A stretch of 14,631 nt of DNA from JAPUDQ01 sp039916485 (GCA_039916485.1 JBDSLH010000021.1:1-14631); one strand, 5' to 3'. Positions 1 through 7,438 are shown, counted from the stretch's first letter. Program-made: numbers and translations. Notes: generated by a model not told the origin, from the letters alone.

Positions 1-1952
1 CAGAACTTCAAGACGACACCAACGTCGGTGGTAACCTGACAATTGCTGCTAGCAAATCACTATCCCTCACTGGTGGCAATACCGCGTCCCGACCTGGTTC
101 ACCTACCGAAGGCATGCTGTACTACGATACGACGACCAAACAGCTCCTGACATATGCAAACGCTAAATGGCAAGCAGATCGCACTGGCGCTACGAAAGTC
201 GTCGCTATGGGTGCTCCAGCGGGCTGTACGGGCACAGTTCCTGTGGCGAGCCAGAACTATGATGCTGCTGACTATGTTGTCACGAGCTGTACCAGCGCCC
301 AGACGACGATAAATGCAGCGATTGCCGCCTTACCAGCTGGTGGTGGCACTGTCTACCTCATGGAAGGCACCTACATAATTGACGGGGCTATTACACCTGG
401 AGCCAAGACAAGACTGGTAGGTGCAGGCCCTGGCACTGTCATTACCCTAAAAAATGGCATAAATGCCAGTGTGAATGCCATAACCATCAGCTCAGTGAAT
501 GAAGTAGAGGTCAGCAACCTATCCCTTGCCGGTAACAAAGCAAACAACAGCTCGGGCACTCAAAGGGGCATTTCAATTGGTACAAGTGGCAGCGCTACGT
601 TGGCAGGCACGATCATGAATAACCTGACGATCTCAAATTTCCGTGACACTGGTATAGATATGGTGACTGGTAAATCGACCCGAATTACGAATTCATCTAT
701 TTTCTCAAATAACACGGGTATATCGTTTAACGGCGTCACAGAGATGACCATATCTGGTAACACCATTTCATCTAACGTAAACACTGGAATAACCGTCCTC
801 GGTACGCTGAGTACGGTCACAAACAACACCCTGCGAGCGAATGGCACGGGTGTATATATGCAAAGTGGCCAAGAGAACAGCATTTCGAGTAACGTGGTTG
901 TTGCTAGTACTTCCACTGGTATATCACTATCATCTAGTAGCAATTACAATACGATCACGGGCAACACAGTCACCGGTGGCGCAACCGAGGGCATATTCCT
1001 CAGTAGTTCATCACACAATACCATCACAAGTAATGTTGTCGAAGGTAACGCCACAACTGGTATAGGTGTGAGTTTTGTCTCTGACAACAACATTGTGTCT
1101 AACAACCGGGTACACAACAACGGGGGCAGTGGTGGTAGTCATGGTATCTATGTCTACTGGTCCGCTAGCTATAACAGGATCGTTGATAATGCTGTTACTG
1201 ATACCGCAGGTAGTGGGTACGCTATTAACGTCATCAACTTCTCGGGTGCGTCTACCGGAAACTATGTAGCTGGCAACACCTACTCGGGCACAGGTGCAAC
1301 GACAATTAATGATGCAGCAACAGGTACCATATATGGTGGACAAACAAATGGCTCGACTAATTATATGATCCAACCTGCCGGTACTATTGAGCTTATGAAA
1401 AACACCAATGTTACGGGGACGCTGACTGTCAGCGGCACGACAACGTTGAATGGTTCACTTGCAGCTAACTCAACCGCAGTATTCAAGAATGCAGCAGATT
1501 CAACGAATGGGTTCCAGATACAAAGTTCTGATACGACAGCTTTGCTTACTGGAGATACTACAAACAAAAAGATTGTCATTCGCGCGCTTGATGTGACGCT
1601 CAACCTCACACTCAACGGACATTTGGTCTCCGGAGGAACTGCACCGACGATTGCTGCTGGAGCCGCAGCCTGTACCATCCCTACAGTATCTGTAGTGGGA
1701 ACAGATACTGCTGGAAAGATTACTGTTGGTACGCAAGGTACATGCGCGTCGGGTACGCTCGTAACGGTGACCTTTGCATCAGCCTTTGCAGCATCACCTT
1801 ATGTCTCCCTAACTCCTGCAAATGCAGCTGCTGCAGCACTCGCACCGTATGTCAATAATTCGACAATAAGTACCACTAGTTTCGAGATTGTAACAGCTGC
1901 TGCTACGACTTCTCCAAGCGGATATGTCTGGTATTATCACGTCATCCAGTAG
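1..1952 (+). CDS. Surface/secreted parallel beta-helix repeat protein, 5'-truncated
   Basis: The frame is open from base 3, so the N-terminus and any signal peptide lie outside the window; the first ATG at 114 is internal. The visible start reads like the modular surface proteins of Patescibacteria (NVGGNLTI, then GMLYYDTTTKQLLTYANAKW). From about 480 to 1260 come repeated N-T-I-x-x-N and G-I-x-L-x-x-S units with regular Asn and Gly/Ser turns, the signature of PbH1/NosD-type right-handed beta-helix coils. A Thr/Ser/Ala-rich C-terminal domain (about 1600-1950) ends in YVWYYHVIQ and resembles a tail-fibre-like cap. Such folds bind or cleave polysaccharides or act as adhesins; no catalytic residues can be assigned. 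There is no C-terminal LPxTG or membrane anchor. Host-surface contact is an inference. Confidence 0.85.
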   Translation, partial: ELQDDTNVGGNLTIAASKSLSLTGGNTASRPGSPTEGMLYYDTTTKQLLTYANAKWQADRTGATKVVAMGAPAGCTGTVPVASQNYDAADYVVTSCTSAQTTINAAIAALPAGGGTVYLMEGTYIIDGAITPGAKTRLVGAGPGTVITLKNGINASVNAITISSVNEVEVSNLSLAGNKANNSSGTQRGISIGTSGSATLAGTIMNNLTISNFRDTGIDMVTGKSTRITNSSIFSNNTGISFNGVTEMTISGNTISSNVNTGITVLGTLSTVTNNTLRANGTGVYMQSGQENSISSNVVVASTSTGISLSSSSNYNTITGNTVTGGATEGIFLSSSSHNTITSNVVEGNATTGIGVSFVSDNNIVSNNRVHNNGGSGGSHGIYVYWSASYNRIVDNAVTDTAGSGYAINVINFSGASTGNYVAGNTYSGTGATTINDAATGTIYGGQTNGSTNYMIQPAGTIELMKNTNVTGTLTVSGTTTLNGSLAANSTAVFKNAADSTNGFQIQSSDTTALLTGDTTNKKIVIRALDVTLNLTLNGHLVSGGTAPTIAAGAAACTIPTVSVVGTDTAGKITVGTQGTCASGTLVTVTFASAFAASPYVSLTPANAAAAALAPYVNNSTISTTSFEIVTAAATTSPSGYVWYYHVIQ

Positions 1953-2029
1953 ATATCCACGGTTCAAAGACTATGTGAGCACCAGATATAGGATATCGGC
2001 TAACGCCTCTTCCTATTCGGCACCATTAC

Positions 2030-2050
2030 AAAAACCCACCGAAGTGGGTT
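2030..2050 (-). terminator. Rho-independent terminator of tRNA-Val
   Basis: Read on the minus strand it is AACCCAC, loop TTCG, GTGGG and five T. It lies 8 bases past the tRNA CCA end. It is nested in a longer perfect inverted repeat, CCATTACA (2023-2030) with TGTAATGG (2053-2060), so the complete hairpin also includes the tRNA's own CCA. Confidence 0.85.
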
Positions 2051-2057
2051 CATGTAA

Positions 2058-2134
2058 TGGTGGGCGATATAGGATTCGAACCTATCACCTCAACAACGTC
2101 AATGTTGCGCTCTAGCCAAATGAGCTAATCGCCC
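2058..2134 (-). tRNA. tRNA-Val (anticodon GAC), CCA encoded
   Basis: The minus strand folds into a full cloverleaf. The acceptor is GGGCGAT paired with ATCGCCC, discriminator A, then an encoded CCA. The D stem is GCTC/GAGC, the anticodon stem CAACA/TGTTG, the anticodon loop TTGACGT, and the T stem ATAGG/CCTAT with loop TTCGAAT. The anticodon GAC reads GTC/GTT valine codons. It diverges from the thrS leader and carries its own terminator. The CCA is the first part of an extended hairpin with the downstream terminator, so processing must free it. Confidence 0.97.
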
Positions 2135-2182
2135 TGGATTGTAGAATCTAACGTTCGACAGTTTGCCACACTGTTGTTGTGA

Positions 2183-2241
2183 ATTTGGCTAGAGCGCTGC
2201 GCTATTATTTCGCTGAAGGCTCTCCAAATGAGCAAATGACC
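2183..2241. repeat. Copies of the tRNA-Val D-arm region forming an inverted repeat
   Basis: The 15 bases at 2183-2197 (ATTTGGCTAGAGCGC) are the exact inverse of 2107-2121 inside the tRNA-Val gene. A second, gapped copy in the other orientation lies at 2219-2241: GCTCT, a 2-base deletion, CCAAATGAGC, then a near match to the tRNA acceptor end. The two leader copies can pair with each other (ATTTGG..AGAGC with GCTCT.CCAAAT). They sit around the likely thrS promoter region (possible -10 TATTAT at 2203-2208). A 15-base exact match this close is not expected by chance; origin by local tRNA duplication and inversion is inferred. Confidence 0.7.
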
Positions 2242-2467
2242 CGTAAGTACAGGTAAGATGATACCAAAAACAGGGGACAGATGCAATTGATGTGCTATCA
2301 TAAAACCAAGCAATGACGCGGTCTAACCACCCGCCGAGCACGCTGGAGCGGTCGCAGATGGCGAAATAAATGCGGCAAGAGTGAAAGATTTCGGTGGAAC
2401 AGCCTATCTATATGGGCCCGAAACACGCTATGAGACTATATTTTTAGCCTCGTGTAGCGTGTTTTTC
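2238..2467 (+). promoter_or_regulatory. Candidate T-box riboswitch (tRNA-Thr sensing) of thrS
   Basis: The 3' end matches the T-box expression platform closely. Helix A1 is TTTCGG (2389-2394) with CCGAAA (2418-2423). A 7-nt 5' bulge TGGAACA (2395-2401) follows, then helix A2 GCC (2402-2404) with GGC (2415-2417), with no gap on the 3' side. Known T-boxes use this bulge (UGGNACC) to pair with the NCCA end of uncharged tRNA. The alternative terminator (2421-2466) takes the last three bases of A1. A Stem I candidate has base helix GACCCGT (2238-2244) with ACGCGGTC (2316-2323), AGTA at 2246-2249, and helix ATGATA (2258-2263) with TATCAT (2296-2301). Its 3' internal loop reads AAA-ACC-A, placing an ACC threonine specifier at 2305-2307, which fits the downstream gene. 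The distal Stem I motifs (AG bulge, GNUG loop) and Stem II/III are not resolved by eye. Predicted logic: uncharged tRNA-Thr prevents termination. Confidence 0.78.
2421..2467 (+). terminator. Regulated intrinsic terminator in the thrS leader
   Basis: Stem AAACACGCTA (2421-2430) pairs with TAGCGTGTTT (2455-2464). Inner GAG/CTC and CTA/TAG helices extend it, and a U tract (2462-2466) follows. It lies between the antiterminator and the thrS ribosome binding site and shares bases 2421-2423 with antiterminator helix A1, as expected for a switch. Confidence 0.85.
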
Positions 2468-2488
2468 TAATTAAACGAGGAGATATAT

Positions 2489-4330
2489 ATGGACGACAAA
2501 CAACTCTACGCTATGCGTCACAGCTTGGCACATATTACCGCCCAAGCGGTGCAACATCTTTGGCAAGACGCCAAGTTTGGTGTCGGTCCTGTCGTCGAGA
2601 ATGGTTTTTATTATGATATTGACCTCGGTGAGACCAAGATATCCGAAGATGATTTCCCGAAGATCGAAGCCGAGATGCTCAAGATTGTCGATGCTAATTA
2701 TGCGTTTGAACAGAGTAAAAAATCTATAGATGAGGCTATCACTTGGGCCAAAGAAGCTGAACAACCATATAAACACGAGTTACTGAACGACCTGAAGCGC
2801 GCTGGTACCACTGTCGCAAAAGACCTCGATGCTGCAGAGCTCGGGGTTGAGTCAACGGGAGATAGCGCAGTTGAGTCCGTGTCGTTCTATACAGATGGGG
2901 ACTTTACCGATCTCTGTCGTGGTCCTCATGCCACCACAACAGGGAGTGTCGGTGTTTTTAAACTGATGCGCGTCGCCGGTGCATATTGGCGTGGTAAGAG
3001 TGACAACGCCCAAATGCAGCGCTTGTATGGAGTGGCATTCCAAGACCAAACGGAGCTTGATACTTATTTGCACCAGCTTGAAGAAGCCAAAAAGCGTGAT
3101 CACCGCAAGCTTGGCCAAGAGTTAGACCTCTTTGTCTTTTCGCCACTGGTAGGGTCAGGTTTACCGCTGTTTACACCTCGAGGGACGATTATCCGAGATG
3201 AGCTTACTGCCTTTGCTGAAACCTTGCGCGTTGCATCTGGTTTCCAGAGGGTGAGCATTCCACATATTACCAAGACCGAACTCTATAAAGTTTCTGGTCA
3301 CTGGGACAAGTTTGGCGAAGAGCTCTTTTTGGTCAAAAGCCAAGAGACAAGTGATGAGTTTGCCTTGAAACCTATGAACTGTCCACACCATAATCAGATC
3401 TATGCAGCCCGTCCGCGTAGCTATCGAGACTTACCGATCCGTTATTTTGAGACGACGACGGTATATCGTGACGAAAAGACAGGCGAGCTCGGTGGATTGA
3501 GCCGTGTGCGATCAATCTCACAGGATGATAGCCACGTCTATGCCCGTCGTGACCAGCTACAAACAGAGGTGGGCCGTCTTGTTAGTGATGTACAGACGCT
3601 ATATTCTGCACTCGATATGCCGCTTAGGGCTCGTCTTAGCTTCCGTGACGCCAGTGAAAAGTATCTGGGGGATCCAGAGCTCTGGAACGTTGCACAGGCG
3701 ACGATACGGGATCTCGCGACCGAAAACAAGCTCAAATCCTTTGAAGCCGAGGGTGAAGCGGCCTTCTACGGACCAAAAATTGACTTTATGGCACTCGACG
3801 CTATCGGACGCGAGCACCAAGTTGCGACAATTCAGCTCGATTTTGTACAGCCTCAACGATTTGACCTCGAGTACACCGATGAGCACGGCGAAAAACAGCA
3901 ACCAGTGATGATTCACTGTGCGATCCTCGGCTCGATCGAGCGATTCCTCAGTGTGTACATCGAGCATACAGCAGGTCGATTCCCGATGTGGGTGTCCCCT
4001 GAGCAGCTTAGAGTTATCCAAGTAAAAGATAGTCCGGAGGTGGTGAATTTTGTACAACAGTTAGTATCTGCAGCTCGAGAAAAAGGGCTAAGAGTTACTG
4101 TTGATGACGATAATCAGTCTGTTGGCAAAAAGATTCGTGATGCTGAAATGTGGAAAGTCCCATACACTCTTGTGATAGGTGAAAAAGAGGTTCAAGCTGA
4201 GCGCCTGAAACCCCGCGTCCGATCTGATCTCGCCGTCCTTGGCGGTGAAGAGCGTGAATATGAAGTCGACCAGCTTCTCCAAAGTCTTGCAAACGAAATA
4301 AAAGCTCGCGCAAGTAAATCATCTCTGTAG
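2489..4330 (+). CDS. thrS: Threonyl-tRNA synthetase, TGS-less
   Basis: Cytosolic class II synthetase charging tRNA-Thr with threonine. At 613 residues it lacks the N-terminal TGS domain (about 60 residues) of E. coli-type ThrRS and starts in the SAD editing domain: HSLAH at residues 11-15, then the RGPHATTTGSVGVFKL and AYWRGKS region. The catalytic core shows motif 1 (FTPRGTIIRDEL), the MNCPHH segment with the zinc cysteine, motif 2 (YFETTTVYRDEKTGEL), QDDSHVY and motif 3 (IHCAILGSIERFL), ending FPMWVSPEQ. The remaining residues form the HGTP anticodon-binding domain. Start: GAGGAG at 2477-2482, six bases before ATG, with the leader terminator just upstream. It heads a tight plus-strand run; the next gene begins 8 bases after its stop. 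Confidence 0.97.
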   Translation: MDDKQLYAMRHSLAHITAQAVQHLWQDAKFGVGPVVENGFYYDIDLGETKISEDDFPKIEAEMLKIVDANYAFEQSKKSIDEAITWAKEAEQPYKHELLNDLKRAGTTVAKDLDAAELGVESTGDSAVESVSFYTDGDFTDLCRGPHATTTGSVGVFKLMRVAGAYWRGKSDNAQMQRLYGVAFQDQTELDTYLHQLEEAKKRDHRKLGQELDLFVFSPLVGSGLPLFTPRGTIIRDELTAFAETLRVASGFQRVSIPHITKTELYKVSGHWDKFGEELFLVKSQETSDEFALKPMNCPHHNQIYAARPRSYRDLPIRYFETTTVYRDEKTGELGGLSRVRSISQDDSHVYARRDQLQTEVGRLVSDVQTLYSALDMPLRARLSFRDASEKYLGDPELWNVAQATIRDLATENKLKSFEAEGEAAFYGPKIDFMALDAIGREHQVATIQLDFVQPQRFDLEYTDEHGEKQQPVMIHCAILGSIERFLSVYIEHTAGRFPMWVSPEQLRVIQVKDSPEVVNFVQQLVSAAREKGLRVTVDDDNQSVGKKIRDAEMWKVPYTLVIGEKEVQAERLKPRVRSDLAVLGGEEREYEVDQLLQSLANEIKARASKSSL

Positions 4331-4338
4331 GGGTTCAT

Positions 4339-4944
4339 ATGACGAGACCACTTATTGCAATCGATATAGATGATACTCTTGCAGACAGCACAGAGCTAAT
4401 ACGGTTGAATGTGAATAATCGCTATAATGTGAGTATCTCTAAAGAAGCATATCGATCCGAAGGGGAATATTGGGGTTATTATGAGAGAGTTTGGGCTGAA
4501 CATGGGATTGCAGATCTGACTCTTGAGAATTTCTTTGATGATGAAATGGTGAGTGAAATCATGGAAGTACCGCTATTACCGAGCGCCTTATTTGCCATCA
4601 AAGTACTCCACAAAACTTTTGATATTGTGCTCATTACTTCCCGTCGAAAAGAGCGGGCGGCACAAACAAAGAAATGGGTCGAGACTAGCTTTGGTGGTAT
4701 TACTATAGACGTCCACTTCTCTGAGGCTCATAAAGATGAATCAAAAATGACCAAGGGCCAGATTTGCACAGCGCTCGGGGCCAGATATTTGATTGATGAT
4801 AATGTTGGACACTGTGAAAGCGCTATCAATGAAGGCGTGACACCACTGTTATTTGGGGAGTATGGTTGGCAAGGTTCAGCACCAGATACCCTTTTTCGAT
4901 GTAGAGACTGGCCTAGTGTGTTAGATTACTTTGCACGGATATGA
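4339..4944 (+). CDS. HAD-family 5'-nucleotidase-like phosphatase
   Basis: 201 residues with the HAD motifs in order. Motif I is DIDDT with nucleophile Asp9 and acid/base Asp11. Motif II is the ITS of LITSRRK (Thr100-Ser101). Lys136/Lys139 serve as motif III, and LIDDN (Asp153-Asp154) is motif IV. The helical insert after motif I and the overall length fit the NT5C/5'(3')-deoxyribonucleotidase-like group, which removes phosphate from nucleoside monophosphates. The exact substrate is not visible. It starts 8 bases after thrS with AGGGG upstream, and its last four bases (ATGA) overlap the start of the next gene, so translational coupling is likely. Dephosphorylation of another small phosphate ester is equally possible. 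Confidence 0.8.
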   Translation: MTRPLIAIDIDDTLADSTELIRLNVNNRYNVSISKEAYRSEGEYWGYYERVWAEHGIADLTLENFFDDEMVSEIMEVPLLPSALFAIKVLHKTFDIVLITSRRKERAAQTKKWVETSFGGITIDVHFSEAHKDESKMTKGQICTALGARYLIDDNVGHCESAINEGVTPLLFGEYGWQGSAPDTLFRCRDWPSVLDYFARI

Positions 4945-5252
4945 ATCTACCATTTAAAGAAGCTGTGCTCGAGATAGTCGCGCAAATACCCAAAGGCCGC
5001 GTGATGACATATGGTGATATCGCGGCGATAGCCGGACATCCATATGCTGCACGCCAGGTTGGTGGGGTTGCACATTTTGGGCCTACGGATTTGCCGTGGC
5101 ACAGGGTTGTAAACAGATTTGGTGACTGCGCTAGTGGGTATTACGGTGGTAAAGAAGGTCATAAGCTAGTACTTGAGGCTGAAGGGTTCACGATAAAGGA
5201 TTATCAGATAGTAGACTTTGAGGAGCGACGATGGCGACCGAAAATCAGCTAA
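4941..5252 (+). CDS. Alkyltransferase-like protein (ATL), MGMT fold without the acceptor Cys
   Basis: 103 residues covering the DNA-binding domain of O6-alkylguanine alkyltransferases: KGRVMTYGDIA, then AARQVGG with the base-flipping Arg at residue 38. The site normally PCHRV reads PWHRVV, with Trp53 replacing the methyl-accepting cysteine. This is the same exchange as in E. coli YbaZ/eATL. Known ATLs bind O6-alkylguanine lesions without repairing them and hand them to nucleotide excision repair. The ATG overlaps the previous stop (ATGA). Its 3' end overlaps miaA by 22 bases in another frame, so the genes are very likely co-translated. Direct alkyl transfer is not expected. Confidence 0.93.
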   Translation: MNLPFKEAVLEIVAQIPKGRVMTYGDIAAIAGHPYAARQVGGVAHFGPTDLPWHRVVNRFGDCASGYYGGKEGHKLVLEAEGFTIKDYQIVDFEERRWRPKIS

Positions 5253-6091
5253 TAGTGATCACCGGCCCGACAGCCAGTGGCAAAACAGCCCTCGCGATTG
5301 AGCTCGCAGAACAGTTCAACGGTGAGATAATTTGTGCTGATTCACGAACAGTTTACAGGGGTATGGACATTGGAACAGCCAAACCAACCCCTGAAGAACA
5401 GGCGCAAGTACCGCACCATCTTCTGGATGTTGTGAACCCTGACGAGCGGTACACCGTATCAATGTTTCAGGAGCAAGCTCGAGCGACGATCGAAGATATT
5501 CGTTCCCGTGGCAAAATCCCGTTCCTAGTTGGTGGGTCTGGATTGTATATTGATAGCGTCATTCTCAACTATAAGCTCGGAAAAGACAGGACAAAAAAGC
5601 GTGCAGGATATGAATTAATGGACAAGGAGCAATTAAGGCTGTTGCTAAAAGAGCGACAGATTTCTGTACCGCAGAATGAACACAATAAGCGTCATCTGAT
5701 CCGGGCACTCGAACAAGGCATAATCAATACTACCAGATCAGCTGTACCGCAAAACGGTACCATAGTTGTAGCAATAGCAACGGAAAAAGCAGAGCGTGAT
5801 AGACGGATCGCTGCCCGTGCAGATGAGATATTTGCTGGTCCAATCCTGCAAGAAGCCGAAACGCTAGCCCTTCGCTATGGCTGGGAACACGAAAGCATGA
5901 CCGGTAATATCTATCCATTAGCGAGACAAGTTCTTGAAGGCACAATGTCTATTGCTGAAGCAAAACAACGATTCATCATCAAAGATAGGCAATTGGCAAA
6001 GAGACAAATCACATGGCTGAAACGACATGACTTCGTACTATGGCTTAGTCTAGAAGAGGCTCGCACCTACCTATATGGTGTGCTAGAATAG
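5231..6091 (+). CDS. miaA: tRNA dimethylallyltransferase
   Basis: Transfers a dimethylallyl group from DMAPP to N6 of A37 in tRNAs reading UNN codons, the first step of i6A/ms2i6A synthesis. The P-loop GPTASGKT is at residues 12-19. ADSRTVYRGMDIGTAKP follows with the catalytic Asp region, then HHLLDVVNPDE, the GGSGLYIDSV segment, and the C-terminal RFIIKDRQLAKRQITWLKR tRNA-binding signature. At 286 residues it is slightly short for the family (about 300), mostly in the middle insertion. The start at 5231 lies inside the ATL gene and has GAGGAG 6 bases upstream. It pairs with thrS and the RNA genes as translation maintenance. Confidence 0.97.
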   Translation: MATENQLIVITGPTASGKTALAIELAEQFNGEIICADSRTVYRGMDIGTAKPTPEEQAQVPHHLLDVVNPDERYTVSMFQEQARATIEDIRSRGKIPFLVGGSGLYIDSVILNYKLGKDRTKKRAGYELMDKEQLRLLLKERQISVPQNEHNKRHLIRALEQGIINTTRSAVPQNGTIVVAIATEKAERDRRIAARADEIFAGPILQEAETLALRYGWEHESMTGNIYPLARQVLEGTMSIAEAKQRFIIKDRQLAKRQITWLKRHDFVLWLSLEEARTYLYGVLE

Positions 6092-6119
6092 TATTCAATA
6101 CCAGAGAGGGTTACGCGAC

Positions 6120-6710
6120 ATGATTGACGCATTGTTTGGTTCAAAAACTCGAGTAAAATTATTGCACCTGTTCCTAAATAATCCGAACAGAGCTTTTTAT
6201 GTGCGCGAAATAACTCGCAAAATTGACGAACAAATTAACTCTGTGCGTCGCGAACTCGCTAATATGCTCAGTATCGGTATCATCAAGAGTGAGACCAGTA
6301 ATAACCGCTTGTACTACGAGATCAATCAAGAGTATCAACACTTTAAGCCTTTACATGAGATCTTTTCTGACTCTACGGGTGGCGTGGCATCAGTTGAGTC
6401 AAAAGTTGATGCGAATGACTGGCCAAAACGCCTTAAACCCCTCGGTGATATACGAGTACTGGTATTCTCGGGTAGCCTTGTCAAAGGCTCTACAAGTGAC
6501 GTTGATGTGCTCATAGCCGGTGATATCAACAAGACACAAGCAAAGAAATTCATCAAAGAGCTCGAAGAAGAAGAGAATCGTTCATTAAATTTCGCGGTTA
6601 TGAGCTATCAAGACTTTTATTACCGTCTGAGCATTCGTGACAAATTCGTCGTGGCCATTACAAGTGGTAAACATACGACAATAGTAGACGCAGAAAATAT
6701 TTTAGAATAA
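6120..6710 (+). CDS. Winged-helix/nucleotidyltransferase (MNT) domain protein
   Basis: 196 residues in two parts. Residues 1-70 form an ArsR-like winged helix: LFGSKTRVKLLHLFL, AFYVREITRKI, then the wing NNRLYYEIN. Residues about 105-190 form a minimal nucleotidyltransferase with FSGSLVKGSTSDVDVLIAG, in which Gly118-Ser119 and the Asp127-x-Asp129 metal pair are intact. Related HTH-NTase proteins act as regulators or as antitoxins that nucleotidylate a partner. No HEPN partner is adjacent, so a MNT/HEPN toxin-antitoxin pair is not supported here. Start: AGAGAGGG about 10 bases before ATG, 28 bases after miaA. Target unknown. Confidence 0.75.
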   Translation: MIDALFGSKTRVKLLHLFLNNPNRAFYVREITRKIDEQINSVRRELANMLSIGIIKSETSNNRLYYEINQEYQHFKPLHEIFSDSTGGVASVESKVDANDWPKRLKPLGDIRVLVFSGSLVKGSTSDVDVLIAGDINKTQAKKFIKELEEEENRSLNFAVMSYQDFYYRLSIRDKFVVAITSGKHTTIVDAENILE

Positions 6711-6729
6711 TACAGGTAAGGAGATAGAC

Positions 6730-7353
6730 ATGGACATTTCGTACAAAGGTGGCAACTGCATAGAAATCGCTGTAAAAAAAGAAACAGTTATTATTGACGG
6801 AGGGCTTAGTGCTCTAGGCCTCAAGGACGTTATAGGAAAAGATGCAGTTTATCTTGCGACTCAAAAAGGCTTCAACCCAGCCAAGGCTGAGGGCATGATC
6901 GTTGAAGGTCCAGGAGAGTACGAGATCCGTGGCGTATCTGTTAAGGGTATTGCATCTGTACGTATGGTAGAGCTAAATGATGACAAAAAAGCTACAATAT
7001 ATCGACTTGTCATCGATGGTGTATCGTTCGCAATCGTCGGTCATGTCCGCGTGCCCCTCACGGAAGATGAACTTGAAAAGATTGGTGTTGTTGATGTCGC
7101 GATCGTACCTGTCGGCGGTAATGGCTATACCTCAGATGGTCACCAAGCGACAAGCGTCATTAAACAACTTGAACCGAAAGTGGTCATCCCGACACACTAT
7201 GAAGATAAAGCTATTTCCTACGAAGTTCCACAACAGCCGCTTGCTGATTTCCTCAAGGAAATGGGTGCAGAACATGAGACCGTTTTGTCCTATAAAGTGA
7301 AAAATGGTATTCTCCCTGCAACATTGACTGTCGTAGAGATTGAACGGTCGTAA
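6730..7353 (+). CDS. Metallo-beta-lactamase-fold protein lacking the HxHxDH motif
   Basis: 207 residues resembling the UlaG-like/COG2220 MBL family. It starts with SYKGGNCIEI and an IIDGG strand, carries the hallmark EGPGEYEIRGV, and has late VPVGGNG and VIPTHYED segments where the family keeps an Asp/His metal site. The loop that should hold HxHxDH reads LATQKGFNPAK (residues about 43-53) and has no histidine. Either metal binding is lost or residues such as His104 and His197-type positions do another job. Start: AAGGAG 7 bases before ATG, 19 bases after the previous gene. No clear terminator follows. Hydrolase activity should not be assumed. Confidence 0.7.
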   Translation: MDISYKGGNCIEIAVKKETVIIDGGLSALGLKDVIGKDAVYLATQKGFNPAKAEGMIVEGPGEYEIRGVSVKGIASVRMVELNDDKKATIYRLVIDGVSFAIVGHVRVPLTEDELEKIGVVDVAIVPVGGNGYTSDGHQATSVIKQLEPKVVIPTHYEDKAISYEVPQQPLADFLKEMGAEHETVLSYKVKNGILPATLTVVEIERS

Positions 7354-7373
7354 ACCGTAAGGCTTATAGAGTG

Positions 7374-7402
7374 TTGACCTCTGATGTCTTGTAGTGTAAG
7401 AT
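7374..7402 (+). promoter_or_regulatory. Sigma70-type promoter for rpmB
   Basis: TTGACC (7374-7379), a 17-base spacer and TAAGAT (7397-7402). The start of transcription is predicted near 7409, about 30 bases before the rpmB ATG. It is the best consensus -35/-10 pair on the plus strand of this window. Confidence 0.75.
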
Positions 7403-7438
7403 AGTACGAGTCTAAAAGTAATTTATAAGGAAACACAT

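Noticed and set aside
114..116. ATG as start of the first protein
   Set aside because: The frame is open and protein-like back to base 3, so the gene begins outside the window.
1985..2074. GATATAGGAT present at 1985 and again at 2065 in the tRNA T-arm; possible attachment-site duplication
   Set aside because: Only ten bases match and no integrase or mobile gene is present.
7344..7358. Small hairpin ACGGT-CGTAA-ACCGT across the MBL-like stop
   Set aside because: Five base pairs and no T tract; too weak to call a terminator.
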